Shown: positions 42,936 to 49,909 of the stretch, one piece after another
How positions within the stretch are numbered: the first letter of the stretch is position 1
Layout: each line of letters starts with the position of its first letter
Source: Streptomyces swartbergensis
GTDB taxonomy: Bacteria; Actinomycetota; Actinomycetes; Streptomycetales; Streptomycetaceae
Direction: 5' to 3'
DNA: 51,333 nucleotides
Assembly: GCF_002148965.1 (NCBI RefSeq)
Contig: NZ_NGFN01000015.1
Location: forward strand, 1-51,333
Program-made: the position numbers and the translations under genes
Notes under the pieces: generated by a model
What the model was told of the DNA's origin: nothing
Databases searched by the model: none
Seen by the model: the letters and a program-made list of their open reading frames with translations, nothing else

Positions 42936-44112
42936 TCCTGCCCCTCTCACCGGCGGGCAGTGCCAACACCTCATGCAGAACCCGCACTTCTGATACCGCT
43001 CGTGCCTCGGGAACATTAGCTGCAACGTCCCGGGCCCGGTAGATGATCAGCGAAGAGCGGTGCTGTTCCGGAAGGTCGAGGATGGCCTGCGTTGCCCGGA
43101 CCGCTGCCCCGGCCAGATCGCCGTCCAGTGCGAGGCACATGGCCTGATCCAAGCTGACGAGCGCGCGGTCTGTACGGTCTGACGCCGGGTACAGCTCCAG
43201 GGCACGGTCATGCTCCGCAGCAGCGAGGCGCGTCTCGCCCAGGTGGGTCCACGCGTTCCCGGAGTGGAAACGCAGTTGGCTCTCGCTGTAGCCGAACGCC
43301 GATCCGATCTGTTCTTCCTCGGGGAGGCGGCGAAGGGCGGCTTCAGCGGCATCGAGTGCTTCGACGCTCTGCTCACGGGCTCCCAGCTGTGCGTGAGCGC
43401 GTGCTTCCAGGGGAGCGGCCAGGGCGGGTCCGACGCAGGGCAGGCCTCCGGCGAGATGCTGGGCCCGCGAGGCGAGTTCGACGGCACCGAAGAGATCCCC
43501 ACTGTAGTAGCGCTGGTAGGCCTCTTGCGCGTAGATCCACGAGAGGGTGGCCCTGTCCTCGGCGGCGGCTGCCGCTGCGCGCCCAGTGCGCCACCACAAC
43601 TGGGACCGGTCATCGCCCAGCTTGAGGAGTGTGAGAGCCATCAGCCCAGCCAGCCGGGCGGCCGTGGTGGTGAGCTTCTTGTGTACGGCTGGCTGGTGGC
43701 GGTGCATGAGGAGTAGGCGTAAGTCCTGGAAATCAGCGACGAGTTCGCCCAGCAGCTCCCCCTCGGGCCGATAGCGAGTGGCCCGGCCGTGGCGCGCGAC
43801 CGTGTACTCCCACTCGTCGAGGCTCGCATCGGTCACAGGTCCGGCGGCGAGGGACTCGGTGAGGCCGCGCTGGAGCGCGTCGGCTTGTTCCATGACGCTG
43901 GCGCCCGGTCGGCGCTCAGCGAGAGCGATCAGTTCCCCGTCGGCTCCGAGTGCGCGGTCCAGGGCGACGGCGATGTCCTCCGTGGGCTGACGCTTGCCGT
44001 TTTCGAGGTCCGAGACATAGCTCTTCCCGCAGCTGGCCAGTTGGGCAACGTCGCGTACCGATCGGTTGCCACGGAGGCGCCGTAGGGCTTGGCCGAAGGT
44101 CTCGTTCTGCAT
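42913..44112 (-). CDS. XRE regulator with TPR-like C-terminal domain
   Basis: 399 residues from ATG at 44112 (MQNETFGQALRRLRGNRSV), with GGGGACC upstream. HTH at about 5-60 (SVRDVAQLASCGKSYVSDLENGKRQPTEDIAVALDRALGADGE). The rest is helical with TPR-like repeats (SWIYAQEAYQRYYSGDLFGAVELASRAQ, LEARAHAQLGAREQSVEALDAAEAAL, AWTHLGETRLAAAEHDRALELYP). Such regulators sense peptides or proteins and often govern adjacent secondary-metabolism or conjugation genes. A phased GTCCGC array lies just upstream. It is co-transcribed with the GNAT gene and divergent from the small genes. Confidence 0.87.
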   Translation of the reverse strand: MQNETFGQALRRLRGNRSVRDVAQLASCGKSYVSDLENGKRQPTEDIAVALDRALGADGELIALAERRPGASVMEQADALQRGLTESLAAGPVTDASLDEWEYTVARHGRATRYRPEGELLGELVADFQDLRLLLMHRHQPAVHKKLTTTAARLAGLMALTLLKLGDDRSQLWWRTGRAAAAAAEDRATLSWIYAQEAYQRYYSGDLFGAVELASRAQHLAGGLPCVGPALAAPLEARAHAQLGAREQSVEALDAAEAALRRLPEEEQIGSAFGYSESQLRFHSGNAWTHLGETRLAAAEHDRALELYPASDRTDRALVSLDQAMCLALDGDLAGAAVRATQAILDLPEQHRSSLIIYRARDVAANVPEARAVSEVRVLHEVLALPAGERGRSEDREGN

Positions 44113-44123
44113 CAGGTCCCCTT

Positions 44124-44196
44124 GTCCGCGCTGTCCGCGGCGTCCGCAGCCGTGCGGACTGGAGCGGACACGAAACTGCTGCGCCGTACGGTCCGC
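44124..44196. promoter_or_regulatory. Phased GTCCGC/GCGGAC array at the XRE promoter
   Basis: GTCCGC occurs at 44124, 44133 and 44142, exactly 9 bp apart, then inverted as GCGGAC at 44154 and 44164 (10 bp apart), and again direct at 44191. GTGCGGAC (44152-44159) and GTCCGCAC (44191-44198) are perfect inverse complements. Location between the XRE start (44112) and the divergent small gene (44316) suggests binding by the XRE protein. One more copy lies upstream of the murG-like gene (46727-46732). Confidence 0.5.
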
Positions 44197-44315
44197 ACAG
44201 GAAACGCTACTCACAAGCGCTGGCGTCGTCAGCGAAATGGACATGGCCCGAAGTCGAACCCGGCGACCGCGCGAACGGCCCCGGGAGTGGCCAACGCTGT
44301 AAAGGAGCGTCGACA

Positions 44316-44609
44316 GTGGTCTTCCTATCACAGGCATTCGAATGGGTGAGAGCGGTGCTGTTCGGGCCCCGCACCCCCGGCCGGCACCGCCGCACCTCTA
44401 CGCCGCGCGCGGTGCTCCCCATGCCCTCTCACCAGCCGTCGCCTGAGGTCTGGGGCGCGCGGCTCATGGCCGCCCGCAGTCACCACCGGGAACGGCAGGT
44501 GCCGCCACTGTGGGAGGACACGGGCGTCCTGGTCCGGCCCTACGTGGCGCGCCTGGGTGAGGGCGTATACGCGGGCGCCCAGGCAGGCTCCTGGGGGGAC
44601 GCGCGATGA
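44316..44609 (+). CDS. Small island protein, unknown function
   Basis: 97 residues from GTG at 44316, eight bases after a good AAAGGAG (44301-44307). The N-terminus is a short hydrophobic/aromatic helix (VFLSQAFEWVRAVLFG). A Pro/Arg/Ser-rich region and PEVWGARLMAARSHHRERQVPPLWEDTGVLVRPYVARLGEGV follow. Its stop overlaps the next start in ATGA (44606-44609), so both products are probably made together. No family recognised with confidence. Confidence 0.65.
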   Translation: MVFLSQAFEWVRAVLFGPRTPGRHRRTSTPRAVLPMPSHQPSPEVWGARLMAARSHHRERQVPPLWEDTGVLVRPYVARLGEGVYAGAQAGSWGDAR

Positions 44610-45091
44610 ACGCCACCCACTCCGAGACCGAAGTGCCTGTTCCGAGCATCACCGCGATGCGTGCTCAGGCCGGCTGGTTCCTGGACCAGCGCACGCTGCC
44701 GCGTCACCAGACGACAAAACTCATGGGCCAGGACTGCCACGGCTTCCTGGAGCACCTGATCGCGCAGGTTGAGCGACTCGCCTCCGAGCGTCCCAAGGAC
44801 GACGTGCCGGCGAATGTGGCGCTCGCCGCGGTCAACGAGGCTCAGATCCGCATGAACGAACCAGAAGCCGCAGGCCTGCAAGGCGAAGTTGAGCGCGTGC
44901 AACGGCTGGCCCGATCGGTCCTGTCCCTGGCCGACCACCACGACCACCTCACCGGCATCACCATGTGCGTGGTCTGCGACCGGGTGATCGAGGCCGGTGA
45001 GGAGTCCGTGCGGCACGACGACGCCAGTCCTTCCTGCGGGGCCGCCCGGTCGGGGCGGATCCACCCCGAGTGCGCATCGCGCCGCCGCTGA
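44606..45091 (+). CDS. DUF6415-like small protein with C-terminal zinc-ribbon-like tail
   Basis: 161 residues; ATG at 44606 in an ATGA overlap. The central helical part (LMGQDCHGFLEHLIAQVERLA, then ALAAVNEAQIRMNEPEAAGLQGEVERVQRLARSVLSLADHHDHL) resembles proteins I recall as DUF6415, labelled natural-product-biosynthesis-associated in Streptomyces. The tail has CVVCDRVIEAGEE ... SCGAA ... RIHPEC, enough Cys/His for one zinc. No catalytic motif is visible. It probably acts with the protein encoded just before it; the pathway is unknown. Confidence 0.65.
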   Translation: MNATHSETEVPVPSITAMRAQAGWFLDQRTLPRHQTTKLMGQDCHGFLEHLIAQVERLASERPKDDVPANVALAAVNEAQIRMNEPEAAGLQGEVERVQRLARSVLSLADHHDHLTGITMCVVCDRVIEAGEESVRHDDASPSCGAARSGRIHPECASRRR

Positions 45092-45159
45092 CGAGCGGCT
45101 GCCCTGCCCCGGCATGAACGTCGCCCACGGCGACCGCAGGTCAGGGTCGCACCACAGCG

Positions 45160-45199
45160 CCCGTCCCGTCGGAGGACCGCAAGCCTCCGGTGGGACGGG
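45160..45199 (+). terminator. Hairpin after the DUF6415-like gene
   Basis: CCCGTCCC (45160-45167) pairs with GGGACGGG (45192-45199) and an inner GGAGG/CCTCC extends the stem to 16 positions with two mismatches. It lies 68 nt past the stop. The rest of the 239-nt gap (45092-45330) has no coding frame that I can support. Confidence 0.5.
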
Positions 45200-45330
45200 T
45201 CCCAGACTCCCGCCCCTTCTCCCAGAAACCCTGGAGGGGGCGATCGGACGGGGCGGGGCGCCCAGTCCTCGACAGGCGCACCACCGAACAAGCCCGTCGA
45301 GGCGTCCACCCAACGCTAATCGGAGGCCAC

Positions 45331-45717
45331 ATGCAGGCAGGGACGTTACGAGCCGAGGCGGCAGCACGCTCTCTCGTCGACGACGAGGAGTTCAGCCACG
45401 TCGTCGCCACTGTGCTCGGCGACAACGAGGGCATGGAGCAGAGCGCCGCTGAACGGATCGTCGAGGAGGCGCTGAAGTACCTCGGCTGGTCAGCCGGACA
45501 CTGCGGACAGGAGCACGTCGACGAGCCTGTCGGCAGCGTCCGGCTTTCCGTATGCGCGGGCCCGCTGCGCGATCCCCGCCCGGCTGGCGGGCTCCATGAG
45601 CAGCGGGCCCACAGCATTCCGCAGCGTCGTCCCGGTGACCTCTCCCAACAGCGCCACCGCGGCGCCCGCGTCGTGCAGATGACGCGCGTTGTGGGCCTGC
45701 TCGTTGCCCGCCGATGA
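45331..45717 (+). pseudogene. Glycine-rich-domain-like gene, truncated by the murG-like gene
   Basis: ATG at 45331 with GGAGG (45322-45326). The first about 52 codons (RAEAAARSLVDDEEFSHVVA ... MEQSAAERIVEEALKYLG) resemble the N-terminus of Streptomyces glycine-rich-domain proteins, which continue with a VDxGWHxFILxT motif. Here, from about 45487, the frame simply reads antisense through the 3' end of the murG-like gene (HVDEPVGSVRLSVCAGPL ...) to an unrelated stop at 45717. The conserved part is therefore lost and the 228-bp convergent overlap is an artefact of truncation. If translated, the product is a chimera. Family call is from memory. Confidence 0.5.
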
Positions 45718-46683
45718 CGCGAGCGGGATGAACACCGCGGCCTTGCCCAGCGCCGTCAGCTCGGCGAGCGTGCCCGCCCCGCTACGGGAGATCACCACGT
45801 CCGCCAGCGCGAGTACGTCTGGCAGCTCCGGCCCAACGAAGCCCGTCAGGTAGTAGCGGGCCGCCAGGTCCGCAGGGAGTGCTGCGGCGTGCTGACGCAG
45901 GGCATCGACATTGGTGGGGCCGCACTGATGGATGACGTTCGCGTGGCCCAGCAGCCACGGCAGGACCTCCCCGGCGACCTCGTTGATCTGCTGCGAGCCC
46001 TGGGCGCCGCCGGTGATGTACACGGTGGGCAGTTGGCGGTCGAAACCCCACAGACCCAGCGCCTCAACAGCCTTGTCCGCGTGCCCGGACAGCACCTCCG
46101 GCCGCACCGGGTTGCCGGTGACCACAGCGATACGCCGTGCCTCTTCGGGCAGCAGCGGGATTGTGGACTCGGAAGAGACGGCGATCCGGGTGGCCGATCC
46201 CGCGAGCTTCCGGTTCGCGAGCCCCAGCCGGACCGTCTGCTCGTGCAGCACCAGAGGCCGACGGCACAGGCGGGCCGCCAGCCCGGCCGGCACCGCCACG
46301 TAGCCACCGGTGGCGAGCACGACGTCCGGAACGAAACCGGCGATCGCCTTACGGGCCTGAGCTACCCCGAGCGGAACCCGAGCCATGTCCCTGACGTTCG
46401 CCGGCGAGGCCATCTTCAGCGGATTGCCGGAGCGGCGAATCTTGCCGGTGGCGACCGCTGTGAACGGGATGCCTTCGGCTGGTGCGACGCGCGCTTCGAG
46501 GCCCTCCTCCGTGCCGATCCACAGCACCTCCAACGTCCGCCCGGACGCGGTCAGCCGGGTCTGGAGGGCGCGGATCGCGGTCAGGGCCGGGTACGTGTGG
46601 CCACCTGTCCCACCACCCGTCACCGCCAGGCGGAAGCAGCGAGGCGATCCAGCGTCAGGGGCATAGGGCTGCGCACTGTTCAC
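45490..46683 (-). CDS. MurG-like GT28 UDP-sugar transferase (extra copy)
   Basis: 397 residues from GTG at 46683, with GGGAACC upstream. Two Rossmann domains of the MurG type: GGGTGGHTYPAL (23-34, lipid/phosphate loop), VLATGGYVAVPAGLAARL, HEQTVRLGLANRKL (about 147-160), then GGAQGSQQIN, HQCG, YYLTGF, and the donor-binding ISRSGAGTLAELTALGKAAVFIPL with SSAGNEQAHNA. MurG transfers GlcNAc from UDP-GlcNAc to undecaprenyl-PP-MurNAc. Actinomycetes keep the essential copy in the division cluster, so this island copy is probably for another lipid-linked or natural-product acceptor. It is about 35 residues longer than usual. Confidence 0.87.
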   Translation of the reverse strand: MNSAQPYAPDAGSPRCFRLAVTGGGTGGHTYPALTAIRALQTRLTASGRTLEVLWIGTEEGLEARVAPAEGIPFTAVATGKIRRSGNPLKMASPANVRDMARVPLGVAQARKAIAGFVPDVVLATGGYVAVPAGLAARLCRRPLVLHEQTVRLGLANRKLAGSATRIAVSSESTIPLLPEEARRIAVVTGNPVRPEVLSGHADKAVEALGLWGFDRQLPTVYITGGAQGSQQINEVAGEVLPWLLGHANVIHQCGPTNVDALRQHAAALPADLAARYYLTGFVGPELPDVLALADVVISRSGAGTLAELTALGKAAVFIPLASSAGNEQAHNARHLHDAGAAVALLGEVTGTTLRNAVGPLLMEPASRAGIAQRARAYGKPDAADRLVDVLLSAVSG

Positions 46684-46784
46684 AAGAGGTTCCCGTCAGG
46701 GCTGAGTTGGGCTCCCTCGTACGGTAGCGGACGCCACAGGTGCGGGGCGTCGACGCGGTGCCGCCTCGGGGCCTGCAGACAGGG

Positions 46785-46883
46785 TCAGTCCAGGAGGACG
46801 GAGACGCGGGTGTCGAGGGCGGCGGCGTCGATCGGGGGGCCGAGCCAGGAGAGGCCGGGCCTGTCGTTCGGCTGCGCAACCAT
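46785..46883 (-). pseudogene. Chimeric 32-codon stub of the isomerase-fold gene
   Basis: ATG at 46883 begins MVAQPNDRPGLSWLGPPIDA, identical to the N-terminus of the gene at 42321 because it lies in the right copy of the 62-bp repeat. After residue 20 it diverges to AALDTRVSVLLD and stops at 46785. This is the remnant left when the island separated the gene from its original upstream region, or a duplication by-product. Confidence 0.7.
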
Positions 46884-46885
46884 GG
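46824..46885. repeat. 62-bp perfect direct repeat, right copy
   Basis: Identical over 62 bases and in the same orientation to 42262-42323. It lies 32 bp before the nirD terminator, so the sequence to its right is probably the ancestral upstream flank of the isomerase-fold gene. Confidence 0.95.
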
Positions 46886-46917
46886 TCCCAGCCTGCCAGG
46901 CGGCAACGGAAACAACG

Positions 46918-46945
46918 GAAGCACCCCTCCGGGGAGGGGTGCTTC
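46918..46945 (-). terminator. Terminator hairpin after nirD
   Basis: GAAGCACCCCTCC (46918-46930) and GGAGGGGTGCTTC (46933-46945) form a perfect 13-bp inverted repeat with a 2-nt centre, 20 nt beyond the nirD stop. AAACAACGG follows on the plus side. It ends the nir operon. Confidence 0.8.
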
Positions 46946-46964
46946 GAGCCGGGCGTTCGCGTTC

Positions 46965-47315
46965 CTACGCGGTGCGCACCTTGTACGTCGCCACCTGTAC
47001 CTCCTCGTCGTCCAGGCACTGCCCGGACGCCAGGTCGAAGCGCTGCTTCAGCAGGGGCGAGGCGACGAACGGGCGACCCTGGTGGGTGCCGGTCAGGCCG
47101 CGGGAGAGGACCGCCGCGCCGGTGAACGGGTCGCGGTTGTCGATGGCGAACAGCTCACCGGAGCGGTCGCGGAAGATCGCCGCCTGGCGGCCGTCCGGCA
47201 GCAGTGCCGCAACCCCGCGGCCCGGGAGCAGCGTGCTCAGGTCGCAGACCGTGAACCAGTCGCCGTCCAGGGCGAGCTGGACCTTCAGGTCGGTGGTCTC
47301 AGGTGCCAGGGTCAT
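46965..47315 (-). CDS. nirD: Nitrite reductase small subunit NirD
   Basis: 116 residues; ATG at 47315 within an ATGA overlap with the nirB stop. Rieske-like ferredoxin fold (WFTVCDLSTLLPGRGVAALLPDGRQAAIFRDRSGELFAIDNRDPFTGAAVLSRG ... QRFDLASGQCLDD) without the Cys/His pairs of true Rieske proteins, as is normal for NirD. It is the small subunit of cytoplasmic assimilatory NADH-nitrite reductase, working with NirB. Regulation is expected through the GlnR-like box at 51150-51187. Confidence 0.93.
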   Translation of the reverse strand: MTLAPETTDLKVQLALDGDWFTVCDLSTLLPGRGVAALLPDGRQAAIFRDRSGELFAIDNRDPFTGAAVLSRGLTGTHQGRPFVASPLLKQRFDLASGQCLDDEEVQVATYKVRTA

Positions 47316-49909
47316 CGCTGGGCGCTTCCTTCCAGTACGTCTTCGGCGGGTCGCATACCGATGGACAGCAGCGGCAGGTCGGGCTTCATCTGGTCGCGCT
47401 CGGGCACGAAGGCGACGACCGGGTCCGGGGTGTCCGGCGCGTTCACGAAGGACACGAACCGGGCCAGCTTCTCGGGGTCGTTGATGGTCTCGGCCCATTC
47501 GTCGCGGTAGTGCGCGACGTGCGCCTGCATCAGCTTCTCCAGCTCGTCGCAGATGCCGAGCGAGTCGTGGACGACGACGTCCCGTACGTGGTCCAGGCCG
47601 CCGGGGATCCGCTCCAGCCAGGTCGAGGTGCGCTCCAGGCGGTCGGCCGTACGGATGTAGAACATCAGGAACCGGTCGATCAGGCGGACCAGTTCGGCGT
47701 CCGACAGGTCCTGCGCGAGCAGGTCCGCGTGGCGCGGCGTGGCGCCGCCGTTGCCGCCGACGTAGAGGTTCCAGCCGTTGGCGGTGGCGATCACGCCGAA
47801 GTCCTTCGACTGGGCCTCGGCGCACTCGCGCTGGCAGCCGGAGACCGCCGACTTCAGCTTGTGCGGGGAGCGCAGGCCCCGGTAGCGCAGCTCCAGGTCG
47901 ATCGCCATCTTCACCGAATCCTGGACGCCGTAGCGGCACCAGGTCTGGCCGACACAGGACTTCACCGTGCGCAGCGACTTGCCGTAGGCGTGGCCGGACT
48001 CGAAGCCGGCGTCGACCAGACGGGCCCAGATCAGGGGCAGTTGCTCGACGCGGGCGCCGAACATGTCGATCCGCTGGCCGCCGGTGATCTTCGTGTAGAG
48101 GCCGAAGTCGCGGGCGATCTCGCCGATCACGATCAGCTTCTCCGGGGCGATCTCACCACCGGGGATGCGCGGGACGACCGAGTACGAGCCGTTCTTCTGC
48201 AGGTTGGCCAGGAAGTGGTCGTTGGTGTCCTGCAGCGCGGCCTGCTCGCCGTCCAGGACGTAGCCGCTCGCGCCGATCGCCGGGGCCAGGGAGGCGATGA
48301 TCGAGCCGACGGTCGGCTTGCAGATCTCGCAGCCGTCTCCGCCCCGGGCCTCCTCGCGGCCGTAGCGGTCCAGCAGGTCCTGGTAGCTGTTGATGCGCAG
48401 GGCGAGGACGATCTCGTACAGCTCCTCGCGGGTCTGCCCGAAGCAGCCGCACAGGCCCTTGTCGACCTCGATGCCGCCGGCCTCCAGCTCGGCGTTGACG
48501 AGCTGGCCGAGGACCTTCACGCAGGAGCCGCAGCCCGTGCCGGCCTTGGTGCACTTCTTCACCTCGGGCACGGTCGTGCACTGGTGGTCGGTGACCGCGC
48601 CGCGGATCGTGCCCTTGGAGACGTTGTGGCAGGAGCAGATGATCGCGTCGTCCGGCAGCGCGGACGGGCCGAGCTGGACGGACTCACCGGCACCGGCCGG
48701 CAGGACGAGCGACTCGGGCGCGACCGGCGGGACGGAGCCGGTGAACGCCTTCAGCGTGCCGTACGCCTCCGCGTCGCCGACCAGGATGCCGCCGAGCAGC
48801 GTGCCGTCGCGGCCGATGACGAGTTTCTTGTACAGGCCGGCGCGGGAGTCGGAGTAGACGACGTCGAGGCAGTCCTCGGCGGTGCCGTGCGCGTCACCGA
48901 AGGACGCCACGTCCACGCCGAGCAGCTTCAGCTTGGTGGACAGGTCGGCGCCGGTGAAGGCGGCCTCGTCCGCGGCGATCGTCGCGGCGGCGGTCTCGGC
49001 CTGCTCGTAACCGGGCGCGACCAGGCCGTACACCCGGCCGTCGGCGGCCAGCGCGCACTCGCCGATCGCGAACACGTGCGGGTCGTTCACCGTGCGGCAC
49101 TGCTCGTCGACCGCGATGCCGCCGCGCTCGCCGACCGTCAGGCCGCAGTCGCGGGCGAGCTGGTCGCGGGGGCGGACACCGGCGGAGAACACCACCAGGT
49201 CGGTGGCCAGTTCGGAGCCGTCGGACAGCTTCATGCCGGTCACGGCGCCGTCCTCGCCGACCACGATCTCCTGCGTGCCGACGCCCGTGTGGACGCTCAG
49301 GCCCATCTCCTCGATGGTGCGCAGCAGGGCGGCGCCGCCGCCCTCGTCGACCTGGACGGGCATCAGGCGGGGCGCGAACTCCACGATGTGGGAGGTGAGT
49401 CCGAGACCCTTCAGCGCGCCCGCGGCCTCCAGGCCGAGCAGACCGCCGCCGACCACGGCACCCGTCGTCGCGTTCTTGGCGTACTCCTCGATCGCGAGGA
49501 GGTCCTCGATCGTGCGGTAGACGAAGCAGCCCTCGGCGTCCTTGTTCGGCACCGGCGGTACGAACGGGTACGAGCCGGTGGCCAGGACGAGCACGTCGTA
49601 GTCGACGACGAGACCGGAGCGGGCGGTCACCCTGCGCGCCTCGCGGTCGATCGTCTCCGCCGGGTCACCGACGCGCAGCTCGATGCCGTGGTCCTCGATG
49701 AACCGCATGTCCGTCATGGACAGGTCCTCGGGCGTCCTGCCCGAGAAGTACGAGGTGAGCTGGACGCGGTCGTAGGCCGGGCGCGGCTCCTCGCAGAGCA
49801 CGACCACGCGGTGCGTGGCGGTCAGGCCGCGCTCGGCGAGCGCTTCGAGGAAGCGCTGGCCGACCATGCCGTGGCCGACGAGCACGATCGTGGGGGTGGC
49901 CGTGGACAT
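47312..49909 (-). CDS. nirB: NADH-dependent assimilatory nitrite reductase large subunit NirB
   Basis: 865 residues, full length. N-terminal FAD/NAD module (IVLVGHGMVGQRFLEAL; VVGGGLLGLEAAGALKGLGL). The BFD-like [2Fe-2S] domain has IICSCHNVSKGT and CTKAGTGCGSC. The C-terminal sulfite/nitrite reductase domains have CVGQTWCRYG and SGCQRECAEAQ, the four Cys that hold the [4Fe-4S]-siroheme centre. It reduces nitrite to ammonium with NADH. The ATG (49909) shares a base with the stop of the upstream flavoprotein gene, and nirD overlaps downstream, so three genes form one operon. Confidence 0.96.
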   Translation of the reverse strand: MSTATPTIVLVGHGMVGQRFLEALAERGLTATHRVVVLCEEPRPAYDRVQLTSYFSGRTPEDLSMTDMRFIEDHGIELRVGDPAETIDREARRVTARSGLVVDYDVLVLATGSYPFVPPVPNKDAEGCFVYRTIEDLLAIEEYAKNATTGAVVGGGLLGLEAAGALKGLGLTSHIVEFAPRLMPVQVDEGGGAALLRTIEEMGLSVHTGVGTQEIVVGEDGAVTGMKLSDGSELATDLVVFSAGVRPRDQLARDCGLTVGERGGIAVDEQCRTVNDPHVFAIGECALAADGRVYGLVAPGYEQAETAAATIAADEAAFTGADLSTKLKLLGVDVASFGDAHGTAEDCLDVVYSDSRAGLYKKLVIGRDGTLLGGILVGDAEAYGTLKAFTGSVPPVAPESLVLPAGAGESVQLGPSALPDDAIICSCHNVSKGTIRGAVTDHQCTTVPEVKKCTKAGTGCGSCVKVLGQLVNAELEAGGIEVDKGLCGCFGQTREELYEIVLALRINSYQDLLDRYGREEARGGDGCEICKPTVGSIIASLAPAIGASGYVLDGEQAALQDTNDHFLANLQKNGSYSVVPRIPGGEIAPEKLIVIGEIARDFGLYTKITGGQRIDMFGARVEQLPLIWARLVDAGFESGHAYGKSLRTVKSCVGQTWCRYGVQDSVKMAIDLELRYRGLRSPHKLKSAVSGCQRECAEAQSKDFGVIATANGWNLYVGGNGGATPRHADLLAQDLSDAELVRLIDRFLMFYIRTADRLERTSTWLERIPGGLDHVRDVVVHDSLGICDELEKLMQAHVAHYRDEWAETINDPEKLARFVSFVNAPDTPDPVVAFVPERDQMKPDLPLLSIGMRPAEDVLEGSAQR

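Larger units (their letters stand above)
42324..46823. mobile_element. Accessory island between two 62-bp direct repeats
   Basis: A 4.5-kb segment between identical 62-bp repeats. It separates the isomerase-fold gene from nirD. Contents: a SLOG-like gene fragment, GNAT, XRE regulator, two coupled small genes, a truncated glycine-rich-domain-like gene, an extra murG-like gene and a chimeric stub. The repeats look like attL/attR, or the scars of a duplication-type insertion, with the host gene's 5' end kept intact by the left copy. No integrase, excisionase or transposase is present, so it is either a minimal or decayed element or was moved in trans. Confidence 0.55.
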
